A stretch of 64,000 nt of DNA. Source: Kitasatospora xanthocidica. Its GTDB lineage: Bacteria; Actinomycetota; Actinomycetes; Streptomycetales; Streptomycetaceae. Shown one piece after another: positions 25,746-34,558 of this stretch. The stretch covers positions 627,148 through 691,147 of the forward strand of contig NZ_BNBY01000001.1 in NCBI RefSeq assembly GCF_014656195.1, given 5' to 3'. The notes under the pieces are model-generated. The model searched no databases. It worked only from the letters and a program-made list of their open reading frames with translations, and had not been told where the DNA came from. The position numbers and the translations under genes were made by a program. Each line of letters opens with the position of its first letter. The first letter of the stretch is position 1.

Positions 25746-26729
25746 ATGCAGGACGTGACCGCCGTACGCACCTCCGTACAACCGCCCTACGCCGCCCACC
25801 TGCGGGTCTACGAGCCGTTGGCGGCCTACCCGGAGCCCGAGCGGGCCCGCTGGCAGGCCTACGCGGCGGAGCACGGGCCGGACGCGGGGGAGGCGGCGCA
25901 GCCGGTCGCGGCGGCGGTGCTGGAGGAGCAGCGGGAGGCGCTCGCGGAGCTGGCCGCCCGGACGCCCCGGGCGCTGCCGGAGCGGGAGAGCGGGCGGGCC
26001 TACCTGCGGGTGGTGGACGGCGTCCTCTACGTCTGCCCGTGGGCGACCAGGCTGCGCAGCTGGCAGGCGCTGGAGGAGCTGCGGGCCGGGGCGCCGGTGG
26101 CGCTGCTGGACACCGCGCTGCCGCCGGCCGTCCGGGAGGCCGCCGAGGCGGACCGGGAGCGCTGGCGGGCCGAGCACCCGGACGCCCGGCCGTGGATCCT
26201 GACCAGCCGGTGGGAGGTGCCGGTGCGCTGGTTCCTGCCGTTCGGGGACGAGGACCGCTGCTTCGTCCCGGGCGGTCGGGCGGAGGGCGGCGGTCCGGCG
26301 GAGGGCGGGGGCCTGTCCGGCGGCGGGCCGTCCGGCGGGGAGCCCGGGAGGGAGCCGTCGGGGGGAGGGGAGCGGGACGGCCGGCCGGCGGCGCTCTTCT
26401 ACCTGGTGCCGATGGCGCAGGCGCGCCGGCGGGTGGCGCGGGCCTACCGGGCGCTGCGCGAGGCGGTGCCGGACGGGGAGCTGGTGCGGGGGGCGGAGCT
26501 GATCGGGCGGTGGCTGGAGGAGTTCCATCCGCGCTCGCTGGTGGAACTGGACTACGGGGGGCTGGTGCACCTGATGGGGCCGGAGCGGTTGCTGGCGGAC
26601 CGTTCGGCCGGGGAGCTGGAGGAGGGGCTGCGCGCGCTGCGGGCGGGGGACACCGCGGAGGCGCTGCGGGTGTACGGGGAACTGACGGTGCGCTGGCGCC
26701 GGGTGCTGGCGCTGCGGTACGCGAACTGA
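25746..26729 (+). CDS. conserved hypothetical protein between vdh and bldC
   Basis: This 327-residue soluble protein is conserved at this position in streptomycetes but has no known function. It is rich in Ala, Arg and Glu with long predicted helices. A Gly-rich, low-complexity insertion (about residues 178-215) interrupts the otherwise conserved body; the part before it contains PWILTSRWEVPVRWFLPFGDEDRCF. GTG 25755 three codons in is an equally possible start. It diverges from vdh across 198 bp. Confidence 0.7.
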   Translation: MQDVTAVRTSVQPPYAAHLRVYEPLAAYPEPERARWQAYAAEHGPDAGEAAQPVAAAVLEEQREALAELAARTPRALPERESGRAYLRVVDGVLYVCPWATRLRSWQALEELRAGAPVALLDTALPPAVREAAEADRERWRAEHPDARPWILTSRWEVPVRWFLPFGDEDRCFVPGGRAEGGGPAEGGGLSGGGPSGGEPGREPSGGGERDGRPAALFYLVPMAQARRRVARAYRALREAVPDGELVRGAELIGRWLEEFHPRSLVELDYGGLVHLMGPERLLADRSAGELEEGLRALRAGDTAEALRVYGELTVRWRRVLALRYAN

Positions 26730-27216
26730 CGTCCGACCACCCGTGTATGACTGTAAGGGTCCTTGGGACCGGAACACCGATGACCAAGGTCCTGGTTCGG
26801 GTCAATAGCCGTCGAACGTGACACTACTCACCGTTGACGCGAACTTACCCCTATGTGCAAAAATGGGACAACCAGCCCAACTTCACGTGAGCGTGCCCAC
26901 TTTTGGGTGGTTCTGGAGTCGATGCGCGCTTTGCGGGGAAACGGAGGGTCTGGTCCCTTCGTAACCGGATGTCATCGCCGTGTGACTGTCCGTTATGGGG
27001 TGGTCCATCGCCATCCGTCAGCCTTGAACCCGTGAGGGGTCAATTTTGGCGGTTTGGTCGATAGGGCTGGACGGATGGTGTAGTTGTAGACACCAGGACA
27101 AGCCGTTCGTCCTATAACCGACTCGGCCCGTCTATGCCATTTCGGGCATCGCGGGCCAAGGTGCAGAATTTGAAGGATAGAACCGCCCTGGTTCGGTTCT
27201 CCCGAGGAGGCCGCTC
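26730..27216. other. 487-bp region upstream of bldC
   Basis: No gene is supported here. The stretch is AT-richer than its neighbours (for example AAAAATGGGACAACC and CAATTTTGGCGG), as expected of a complex promoter region for a developmental regulator. A small inverted repeat AGAACCG...CGGTTCT (27179-27200) lies just before the bldC ribosome site. Confidence 0.6.
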
Positions 27217-27423
27217 ATGACCGCTCGTACCCCTGATGCTGAGCCCCTGCTGACGCCGGCAGAGGTCGCCACCATGTTCCGCGTGGACCCGAAGACGGTC
27301 ACCCGCTGGGCCAAGGCGGGCAAGCTGACGTCGATTCGCACGCTCGGCGGTCACCGCCGTTACCGTGAGGCGGAGGTGCGCGCTCTGCTGGCCGGGATTC
27401 CCGCTCAGCGCACTGAGGCCTGA
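27217..27423 (+). CDS. bldC: developmental regulator BldC (MerR-like)
   Basis: This 68-residue protein is BldC, a small MerR-like DNA-binding protein that delays sporulation and keeps Streptomyces in vegetative growth. It is essentially one winged-helix domain: LLTPAEVATMFRVDPKTVTRWAKAGKL then SIRTLGGHRRYREAEVRALL; there is no effector domain. It binds head-to-tail on variable direct repeats. A strong CGAGGAGG ribosome site precedes ATG 27217. It is monocistronic, with a 20-bp terminator stem 17 bp after the stop codon. Confidence 0.97.
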   Translation: MTARTPDAEPLLTPAEVATMFRVDPKTVTRWAKAGKLTSIRTLGGHRRYREAEVRALLAGIPAQRTEA

Positions 27424-27440
27424 TAGGCCAAAGGCTCTTT

Positions 27441-27490
27441 CAAAGGGGCCGCTTACCGGACTCCGCCGGGTCCGGTAAGCGGCCCCTTTG
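27441..27490 (+). terminator. bldC terminator, 20-bp stem
   Basis: CAAAGGGGCCGCTTACCGGA pairs perfectly with its complement across a 10-base loop; an adjoining TTTG gives a short U-run. Confidence 0.88.
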
Positions 27491-27727
27491 TCATGCCACG
27501 GGGCGGCGGGCCGGTCCATCGGAATGCTGAACTCCGGATAACGATTTGGTGTTCATGGGGCGGGGGGGATTTACAGTGAATAGAAGTGCAATTTTACATA
27601 TTAAATTAGCGGGTCCTTGGGAAGGGTGTGCCACGCCCGGTTTCGAGGAAGGATGCGTGGTGACCGTCACACGGTCCGTCACTTGTGGTCCGGACCCGGT
27701 TCGGGATAGTGGCGGCGGCGTGGAAAC

Positions 27728-27766
27728 GCGAGAGGCCCGGAACCTTGACGATTCCGGGCCTCTCGC
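27728..27766 (-). terminator. tRNA-Asp terminator, 15-bp stem
   Basis: GCGAGAGGCCCGGAA pairs with TTCCGGGCCTCTCGC a few bases past the tRNA 3' end. Confidence 0.8.
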
Positions 27767-27773
27767 ACTGCGG

Positions 27774-27847
27774 CGATCCTGACGGGACTTGAACCCGCGA
27801 CCTCCACCTTGACAGGGTGGCGAGCTAACCAACTGCTCCACAGGACC
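27774..27847 (-). tRNA. tRNA-Asp (GTC)
   Basis: The minus strand folds as a 74-nt tRNA with anticodon GTC in loop CTGTCAA, T-arm GTTCAAGTC and a 7-bp acceptor stem with one G-U pair. CCA is not encoded. It is identical to the second tRNA-Asp at 37033-37106 except for one acceptor pair (U6-A67 here). Confidence 0.95.
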
Positions 27848-27980
27848 AGATTGTTCTGATCTCGTTCACTCGCTTGCCGCGCTGCGAACAAGACAGACTG
27901 TAGCCCATGGTGGGCCCCCAGGTCGAACTGGCTCCTGAAGGCCCACCCGCAGCTCAGGGCGGTGACCCGCGGCCCCGGGG

Positions 27981-30900
27981 TCAGAGCGTCGCCCGGGCCG
28001 CCTCCATCGCCTTCATGATCCGCTTCTCGGAGACCGGGCTCGGCGTGCCCAGCGACTGGGCGAAGAAGCTGACCCGCAGCTCCTCGATCATCCAGCGGAT
28101 CGCCCGTACCTCCTCGGACGGCTGCCGGCCGGCCGGCACCGCCGCCAGCAGCTCCCCGTACGCCTGCTGCACCTGCTGCACCTTCAGCAGCTGCTGGGCG
28201 TCCCGCTGCGGGTGGTTGGGCAGCGCCTCCAGGCGGCGGTCCACCGCCAGCAGGTAGCGCTTGAGGTCCGGCAGTCGCCGCCAGCCGGTGGCCGTCACGA
28301 AGCCCGGGTGGACCAGCGAGGCCAGGTGCAGCCGGACGTCGTTCACCGCGTTCAGCAGCACCGGGCTGCTCACCGACTTCAGCCGGGTCGAGGCCTTGTG
28401 GAAGGCGATCAGCGCGGTGGCCGTCTTCAGCGTGGTGTCCGCGGACAGGTCGTACAGGTCCGCGCGCACCTTGTCGTGCAGCTTGCCGAACGCCGCCTCG
28501 TCCCAGGCCGGCCCGCCGGCCAGGGTCATCAGCCGGTCCGTCGCGGCGGACACCACGTCCTCGAAGAGCGCGGCGATCGAACCGTGCGGGCTGTGCGAGA
28601 GCGCCAGCTTCGCCTGGTTGCCCAGCCGGCCCTGGATCGACTTGGCCGGGGAGGTGGTGGTCAGCATCAGCAGCCGCCGGGTGCCGTCCCACATCGCCTG
28701 CGCCTGGGCCTCCGGGGTGTCGAACAGCTTGATGCCGACCGCGGCGCCCTCGTCCACCAGCGCCGGGTAGGCGCGCAGCGAGTGGCCGCGCGAGCGCTGC
28801 TCGAAGGTGCGCTGCAGCACCGGCAGGGACTCCGGCCAGGCGGTCAGCCCGCCCTGCTCGATGCCCTGGCCGGAGGCGGCCGAGGAGAGCGTCTCCTTGA
28901 GCTTCGGCTTGAGCTTCAGCCGCAGCTCCTCCAGGTCCTTGGACTCGGCGAGCTTGCGGCGCCCGTCCACGACCCGGAAGGTCACCTTGAGGTGCTCCGG
29001 CACCCGCTCGTCGTCCCAGGCCTCCGGCGGCACCGTGACGGCCGTCAGCCGCTTCAGGGCGTGCTCCAGCGACGGCAGCAGCGGCTCCTGGCGGTCCTTC
29101 ACCGCGCGCAGCGCCGCCTTGGCGAAGTCCGGGGCCGGCACGAAGTTGCGCCGGATCGCCTTCGGCAGCGACTTGATGTACGCGGTGACCAACTCCTCCC
29201 GCAGGCCGGGGATCTGCCAGTCGAAGCCCTCCGCGGTGACCTGGTTGAGCACCGGCAGCGGGATGTGGACGGTCACGCCGTCCGCGTCGCTGCCCGGCTC
29301 GAACTGGTAGGTCAGCTGGAAGCGCAGCTTGCCCTGCTGCCAGTGGTCCGGGTAGTCGGCCTCGGTGACGCCGCCGGCGGCGTCGTTGATCAGCATCGAC
29401 TTCTCGAAGTTCAGCAGGTCCGGCTGGTCGTGCCGGGCCTTCTTCCACCAGGAGTCGAAGTGCCGGGTGGAGACGACCTCGTCGGGCAGCCGGGCGTCGT
29501 AGAACTCGAACAGGGTCTGGTCGTCCACCATGATGTCGCGGCGGCGGGCCCGGTTCTCCAGCTCCTCGACCTCGCCGAGCAGCCTGCGGTTCTCCGCGAA
29601 GAACTTGTGGTGGGTCTCCCAGTCGCCCTCGACCAGCGCGTTGCGGATGAACAGCTCGCGGCAGAGCTCCGGGTCGATCCGCCCGTAGTTGACCTTGCGC
29701 TGGGCGACGACCGGCATCCCGTAGAGGGTGACCTTCTCGTAGGCCAGCACCGCGCCGGCCTTCTTCTCCCAGTGCGGCTCGCTGTAGCTGCGCTTGATCA
29801 GGTGGCCGGCCAGCGGCTCCACCCACTCCGGCTCGATCTTGGCGTTGATCCGGGCCCAGAGCCGGGAGGTCTCCACCAGCTCGGCCGACATCACCCAGCG
29901 CGGCGGCTTCTTGAACAGGCCGGAGCCCGGGAAGACCGCGAACCGGGCACCGCGGGCGCCGCCGTACTCGCGCTTCTCCACGTCGAACAGGCCGATGTGG
30001 GAGAGCAGGCCGGCCAGCAGCGACTGGTGGATCCGGTCGGCGTCCGGCTCGGCGTCGGGGTGGGGCTCCTCGATCGTCACGCCCAACTGCTTCGCCACCG
30101 TGCGCAGCTGGGTGTAGATGTCCTGCCACTCCCGTATCCGCAGGTAGTTGAGGAACTCCGTCTTGCACATCCGGCGGAAGGCCGAGGAGGAGAGCTCCTT
30201 CTGCTGCTCGCGGACGTAGCGCCACATCGCCAGGTAGGACATGAAGTCCGAGGTCTCCGAGGTGAACCGGCGGTGCCGGTCGTCGGCGGCCTGGCGCTTC
30301 TCCGCGGGGCGCTCGCGCGGGTCCTGGATGGAGAGCGCGGCGGCGATCACCATGACGTCGCGGACGCAGCCGTTGCGGTCCGCCTCCAGCACCATCCGGG
30401 CCATCCGCGGGTCCACCGGGAGCTGGGCGAGCTTGCGGCCGAGCTGGGTGAGGCGCTTGCGCGGGTCCTTCTCCTCCGGGTCCAGCGCGCCCAGCTCGTG
30501 CAGCAGGTGGACGCCGTCCTTGATGTTGCGCGAGTCCGGCGGGTCCAGGAACGGGAAGGCGGCGATGTCGCCGAGACCCGCCGCGGTCATCTGCAGGATC
30601 ACCGAGGCCAGGTTGGTGCGCAGGATCTCGGCGTCGGTGAACTTGGGGCGGGAGAGGAAGTCCTCCTCCGAGTACAGCCGGATGCAGATGCCGTCCGAGG
30701 TGCGGCCGCAGCGGCCCTTGCGCTGGTTGGCGCTGGCCTGGCTGATCGCCTCGATCGGCAGCCGCTGCACCTTGGTGCGGTGGCTGTAGCGGGAGATCCG
30801 GGCGGTGCCCGGGTCGATCACGTACTTGATGCCGGGGACGGTGAGCGAGGTCTCGGCCACGTTGGTGGCCAGCACGATCCGGCGGCTGCTGGAACGCTGG

Positions 30901-31967
30901 AAGACCCGGTGCTGCTCGGCCGAACTGAGCCGGGCGTACAGCGGCAGGACCTCGGTGTTCCTCAGCTTCAGCCGGTTCAGGGCGTCGGCGGTGTCGCGGA
31001 TCTCGCGCTCGCCGGAGAGGAACACCAGGATGTCGCCCGGGCCCTCGTCCTGCAGCTCCTGGGCGGCCTCGCAGATCGCCTGGACCTGGTCCCGGTCGCG
31101 GTCGGCGGCGTCCTCCTCCGCGCCGTCGGCAGTGTCTTCGGCGATTGGCCGGTACCGGACCTCGACCGGGTACGTCCGCCCGGAGACCTCGATGATCGGG
31201 GCGTCGCCGAAGTGCCGGGAGAAGCGCTCCGGGTCGATCGTCGCGGAGGTGATCACGACCTTGAGGTCGGGACGGCGGGGCAGCAGCTGCTTGACGTAGC
31301 CGAGGATGAAGTCGATGTTGAGGCTGCGCTCGTGCGCCTCGTCGATGATCAGGGTGTCGTACTGGCGGAGATCGCGGTCGGTCTGGATCTCCGCGAGCAG
31401 GATGCCGTCCGTCATCAGCTTGACCAGGGTGTCCTGGCCGACCTGGTCGGTGAACCGGACCTTCCAGCCGACCGCCTCGCCCAGCGGGCTGTTCAGCTCC
31501 TCCGCGACCCGCTCGGCCACCGTACGGGCGGCGATCCGGCGCGGCTGGGTGTGACCGACCAGACCGCGCACCCCGCGGCCCAGCTCCAGACAGATCTTCG
31601 GGATCTGGGTGGTCTTGCCGGAGCCGGTCTCGCCCGCGACGATCACCACCTGGTGGTCCCGGACCGCCGCCAGGATCTCGTCCTTCTTCTGGCTGACCGG
31701 CAGCTCGGCCGGATACGTGATCGTCGGGACGGCGCTCCGGCGCTGCGCCACCAGCAACTCGGCGCGGTCGATGTCGGCGGCGATCTCGGCGGCGACCTTC
31801 TGCCGGGCCTCGGGCTTGCGGACCCGGCGGGCCCCCTCCAGCCGGCGCCCGATCCGCACCTCGTCGCGCAGGGTCAGCTCGGGCAGGCGGGCGGCCAGCT
31901 CGCCGATTCCGGGGCCCTCGGAGGGCGCGGGGGCGGACTGGACTGCGGGAGAACTCACTGCGGGCAT
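27981..31967 (-). CDS. hrpA: ATP-dependent RNA helicase HrpA (DEAH box)
   Basis: This protein of about 1328 residues is a full-length DEAH-box helicase that unwinds RNA, in E. coli rescuing stalled ribosomes and processing mRNA. Motifs in order: Walker A GETGSGKT (about 110-117), DEAH in IIDEAHERSLN, SAT in ITSATID, and QRKGRCGR (motif VI), then the helicase-associated and OB-fold domains and the long HrpA C-terminal DUF3418 region. I chose ATG 31967 (AGAGGG directly upstream) over an ATG 36 bases earlier. It matches the bldC-hrpA order of S. coelicolor. Confidence 0.93.
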   Translation of the reverse strand: MPAVSSPAVQSAPAPSEGPGIGELAARLPELTLRDEVRIGRRLEGARRVRKPEARQKVAAEIAADIDRAELLVAQRRSAVPTITYPAELPVSQKKDEILAAVRDHQVVIVAGETGSGKTTQIPKICLELGRGVRGLVGHTQPRRIAARTVAERVAEELNSPLGEAVGWKVRFTDQVGQDTLVKLMTDGILLAEIQTDRDLRQYDTLIIDEAHERSLNIDFILGYVKQLLPRRPDLKVVITSATIDPERFSRHFGDAPIIEVSGRTYPVEVRYRPIAEDTADGAEEDAADRDRDQVQAICEAAQELQDEGPGDILVFLSGEREIRDTADALNRLKLRNTEVLPLYARLSSAEQHRVFQRSSSRRIVLATNVAETSLTVPGIKYVIDPGTARISRYSHRTKVQRLPIEAISQASANQRKGRCGRTSDGICIRLYSEEDFLSRPKFTDAEILRTNLASVILQMTAAGLGDIAAFPFLDPPDSRNIKDGVHLLHELGALDPEEKDPRKRLTQLGRKLAQLPVDPRMARMVLEADRNGCVRDVMVIAAALSIQDPRERPAEKRQAADDRHRRFTSETSDFMSYLAMWRYVREQQKELSSSAFRRMCKTEFLNYLRIREWQDIYTQLRTVAKQLGVTIEEPHPDAEPDADRIHQSLLAGLLSHIGLFDVEKREYGGARGARFAVFPGSGLFKKPPRWVMSAELVETSRLWARINAKIEPEWVEPLAGHLIKRSYSEPHWEKKAGAVLAYEKVTLYGMPVVAQRKVNYGRIDPELCRELFIRNALVEGDWETHHKFFAENRRLLGEVEELENRARRRDIMVDDQTLFEFYDARLPDEVVSTRHFDSWWKKARHDQPDLLNFEKSMLINDAAGGVTEADYPDHWQQGKLRFQLTYQFEPGSDADGVTVHIPLPVLNQVTAEGFDWQIPGLREELVTAYIKSLPKAIRRNFVPAPDFAKAALRAVKDRQEPLLPSLEHALKRLTAVTVPPEAWDDERVPEHLKVTFRVVDGRRKLAESKDLEELRLKLKPKLKETLSSAASGQGIEQGGLTAWPESLPVLQRTFEQRSRGHSLRAYPALVDEGAAVGIKLFDTPEAQAQAMWDGTRRLLMLTTTSPAKSIQGRLGNQAKLALSHSPHGSIAALFEDVVSAATDRLMTLAGGPAWDEAAFGKLHDKVRADLYDLSADTTLKTATALIAFHKASTRLKSVSSPVLLNAVNDVRLHLASLVHPGFVTATGWRRLPDLKRYLLAVDRRLEALPNHPQRDAQQLLKVQQVQQAYGELLAAVPAGRQPSEEVRAIRWMIEELRVSFFAQSLGTPSPVSEKRIMKAMEAARATL

Positions 31968-32268
31968 CCCTCTAGGTTCGCAAGGAGGCACGGCGGAGCG
32001 CACCTCGGTTTTCGAGCCCCTCCAGTGTCACAGCCGCCGGTGGCGAATCGCGAACGCCGGGCAACGGTTCGCGGCCGGCCTGGGCGCGCCCTGGGCTCCT
32101 CGTGGGCTCGTCCTGGGTTCGTCCTGGGCTGGATTGTCGGTGCCGTGCGCCACAGTGGTTCCCGGACGACATGACCGACGGTCAAGGGGTGTCGACCGAA
32201 CGTCACGGGCCGCCACGGGCCGTCGAGGATCGTCACGGACCGCCGAGGACACGGGAAGGTGCTCACCG
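31968..32268. other. intergenic region with two short-repeat tracts
   Basis: Between hrpA and the small plus-strand gene are two runs of degenerate repeats: GGGCTCGTCCT-type units at 32091-32133 and CGTCACGGACCGCCGAGGA-type units at 32201-32252. No gene is supported within; the hrpA promoter is expected here. Confidence 0.5.
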
Positions 32269-32433
32269 ATGGGCAACACGGCAGGGTTCCACGCCAAGCG
32301 GCTGAGCCGGGTCCCCGACCCGGCCGAGCGCCTCACCGGCCTCCTGCTCACCCAGCGGATGTTCGAGACCGCCACCCCGCCGCCCGTCGCCCGGGACTTC
32401 GAGACCCTGGCCTACCAGGCCCTGGCGGGCTGA
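32269..32433 (+). CDS. small hypothetical protein (54 aa)
   Basis: An ATG preceded by GGGAAGGTGC opens a 54-residue frame with codon use typical of the genome (strong GC at third positions). It has no membrane segment and no motif I recognise; the middle reads ERLTGLLLTQRMFE and the end DFETLAYQALAG, both helix-like. It converges on the LysR gene. Confidence 0.5.
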   Translation: MGNTAGFHAKRLSRVPDPAERLTGLLLTQRMFETATPPPVARDFETLAYQALAG

Positions 32434-32473
32434 GCGGGCCTCCGACCGGGGTGGTACTACGGCCGGGGTGGTC

Positions 32474-33433
32474 CTACGGTCGGAGCGCGGCCTCGTCCGC
32501 GTCCGGGAGCCAGTCCCGGGCCGGGTCGTACTCCAGCCACCGGCCGCGGGCCGCCTCGGTGGTGAACGCCTCGACCAGCCGGTCGAGTTGGGGGTTCGGG
32601 CCACCGGAGGCCTCCTCCCGCCAGAGCAGCGACCAGGCGTACAGCGGGGTAGGGTCGGCCAGCGGCACGGTCCGCACGCCCGGGTGGTCGGGCAGCGGAG
32701 TGTCCGCCGGGACGAGGGAGAAGCAGGACGGGTCGTCCCGGACCTCGTCCAGGAAGTGCTCCAGCCCCAGATTGGTCGAGCCGACCCGGTCCTGGACGTC
32801 GAACCGGTCGGCGAACCGGGTCAGGAAGTCCAGCCGGTCCACCGCCGCCGGAAAGCGCAGCACACCGCCGCGCAGCTCCGCCGGCCGCAGCACGTCACGG
32901 CCGGCCAGCGGATGGGCGGCGCTCAGCAGCGCGTCCACCGGCTCCAAGCGGACCAGACGGTGCGTCAGCCCCGCGTCACCGCCGTCCGGCAACGGATGCA
33001 CCCGGCCGAACCCGGCGTCCGACTCCCCGCGCAGCAGCGCCGCCGCCACCGACGGCAGGTCCCGGCCCGGCACCGGCTCCACCGACAGCCCCGGCGCCGC
33101 GTCCACCGCCCGCGCCAGCGTCCGCATCGGCGCGTACAGGTGCCCCCACACGTCGATCCGCAGCGGCCGCGCCGCACACCCCACGGCCGCCACCGCCCGC
33201 TCCCCCTGCGCCAGCACCCGCCGGGCCGGCTCCAGGAACCGCCGCCCCGCCCCGGTCAGCGCCACCCCGCGCGCGTCCCGCTCCAGCAGCCGCACCCCCA
33301 GCGCCCCCTCCAACCGCGCCACCCGCTTCGACAGCCCCTGCTGGCTGATCCCCAACCGCCCCGCCGCCCGCCCGAAGTGCAACTCCTCGGCGACGACGAC
33401 GAACCCCCGCACCTGCGCCAGATCCAGATCCAC
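32474..33433 (-). CDS. LysR family transcriptional regulator
   Basis: This 319-residue regulator has the N-terminal winged helix-turn-helix (residues 3-60: FVVVAEELHFGRAAGRLGISQQGLSKRVARLE) and a LysR effector-binding domain from about residue 90. LysR proteins usually activate a divergent gene in response to a small ligand. The divergent zinc-type dehydrogenase starts 164 bp away, so it is the likely target. GTG 33433 is the start. Confidence 0.9.
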   Translation of the reverse strand: MDLDLAQVRGFVVVAEELHFGRAAGRLGISQQGLSKRVARLEGALGVRLLERDARGVALTGAGRRFLEPARRVLAQGERAVAAVGCAARPLRIDVWGHLYAPMRTLARAVDAAPGLSVEPVPGRDLPSVAAALLRGESDAGFGRVHPLPDGGDAGLTHRLVRLEPVDALLSAAHPLAGRDVLRPAELRGGVLRFPAAVDRLDFLTRFADRFDVQDRVGSTNLGLEHFLDEVRDDPSCFSLVPADTPLPDHPGVRTVPLADPTPLYAWSLLWREEASGGPNPQLDRLVEAFTTEAARGRWLEYDPARDWLPDADEAALRP

Positions 33434-33597
33434 CCGGGCACCCTAGGGCCTGCCGTCGTGCCCCGGCCCACCGGCCGCCGGCTGCCCGGCGTCCGAGCTG
33501 CCACCACAGCCGTGGGTTGTCGTGGGCGGGCGGTGGTTGTTGGACCGGGGGGTGCGGGGCCGGGTGGGGTGTGGGGGTGACCGACGGAGGAGTGGGG

Positions 33598-34518
33598 ATG
33601 AAGGCGCTGGTGGCGACGGGTCGGGCGGCGGAGCCGGTGCGGTTCGCGGAGGTGGAGCAGCCGCGGCCGGGGCCGGGGGAGGCGCTGGTGAAGGTCGAGG
33701 CGTTCTCGGTGAACCGGGGCGAGACCTTCCAACTGGAGGCGCCCCGGGTCGGGTGGCGGCCCGGGAAGGACGTGGCCGGGCTGGTGGTGCAGGCCGCCGC
33801 CGACGGGTCGGGGCCCGCCGTGTGCCGGCGGGTGGTGGGGCATCCGCCGGCCGGGGGGTGGGCCGAGTACGTGTGCGTCCCGACGTCCTCGCTCGCCGAA
33901 CTGCCCGACCGTCTGGACGCCGTCCGGGCCGCCGCGCTGCCGCTCGCGGGCCTCACCGCGCTGCGGCTGCTCCGTACGGCGGGCGCGCTGGCCGGGCGGC
34001 GGGTGCTGCTGACCGGGGCCTCCGGGGGCGTCGGGCACTACGTCACCGAGCTGGCGGCCGCCGCCGGGGCCGAGCTGACCGCCGTCACCGCCTCCCCGGA
34101 GCGCGGCCGGCGCCTCACCGAGCTGGGCGCCGCCGAGGTGCTCCACGACCCGGCCGAGGCGCGCGGACCGTACGACCTGGTGCTGGAGTCCACCGGCGGC
34201 GCCGCGCTGCCGGTGGCGCTGGCCCGGCTGGCCCGGCGCGGCACCCTGATCTGGTTCGGCCAGGCCTCCCGGACGCCCGCCACACTCGACTTCTTCGACT
34301 TCTTCAAGGGCCCGGAGTCGGCGGTCGTCCGGCACTTCCACTACGCCGACTCCGACGTGCCCGACGGCGAGGACCTGGCCACCCTGGTGCGCCTGGCGGA
34401 CGAGGGCCGGCTGACCCCGGAACTCGGCCGGGTCGTGCCCTGGGACGAGACCGCCGCCGTGCTCACCGACCTGCGCGAGCGCCGGATCCGCGGCAAGGCC
34501 GTGCTGACCGTCTCCTGA
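33598..34518 (+). CDS. zinc-binding alcohol dehydrogenase / quinone oxidoreductase family
   Basis: This 306-residue medium-chain dehydrogenase/reductase has the N-terminal GroES-like domain (PRPGPGEALVKVEAFSVNRGE, PGKDVAGLVV) and a Rossmann domain with RVLLTGASGGVGHYVTEL (GxGGxG). It lacks structural-zinc cysteines, placing it with NADPH quinone-type enzymes. Substrate is unknown. GGAGGAGTGGGG precedes ATG 33598. It is divergent from the LysR regulator and is followed after 40 bp by a hydrolase gene, likely the same operon. Confidence 0.87.
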   Translation: MKALVATGRAAEPVRFAEVEQPRPGPGEALVKVEAFSVNRGETFQLEAPRVGWRPGKDVAGLVVQAAADGSGPAVCRRVVGHPPAGGWAEYVCVPTSSLAELPDRLDAVRAAALPLAGLTALRLLRTAGALAGRRVLLTGASGGVGHYVTELAAAAGAELTAVTASPERGRRLTELGAAEVLHDPAEARGPYDLVLESTGGAALPVALARLARRGTLIWFGQASRTPATLDFFDFFKGPESAVVRHFHYADSDVPDGEDLATLVRLADEGRLTPELGRVVPWDETAAVLTDLRERRIRGKAVLTVS

Positions 34519-34558
34519 AACCCCCGCCCCCACCCCGGAGCCCTGAAGGGACCCCACC

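Larger units (their letters stand above)
27424..27773. other. region between bldC and tRNA-Asp
   Basis: It holds the bldC terminator, an AT-rich patch (27570-27612, AATTTTACATATTAAATTA) and the tRNA terminator. An open frame from ATG 27546 or GTG about 27576 to 27782 crosses the tRNA terminator and is not convincing as a gene. The AT-rich patch could be a promoter. Confidence 0.45.

Noticed and set aside
27546..27782. 78-codon frame after bldC
   Set aside because: It runs through the tRNA terminator and into the tRNA and has no family match.
28212..32174. 1320-codon plus-strand open frame over hrpA
   Set aside because: Antisense to hrpA in GC-rich DNA; composition and motifs are nonsense compared with the intact helicase on the other strand.
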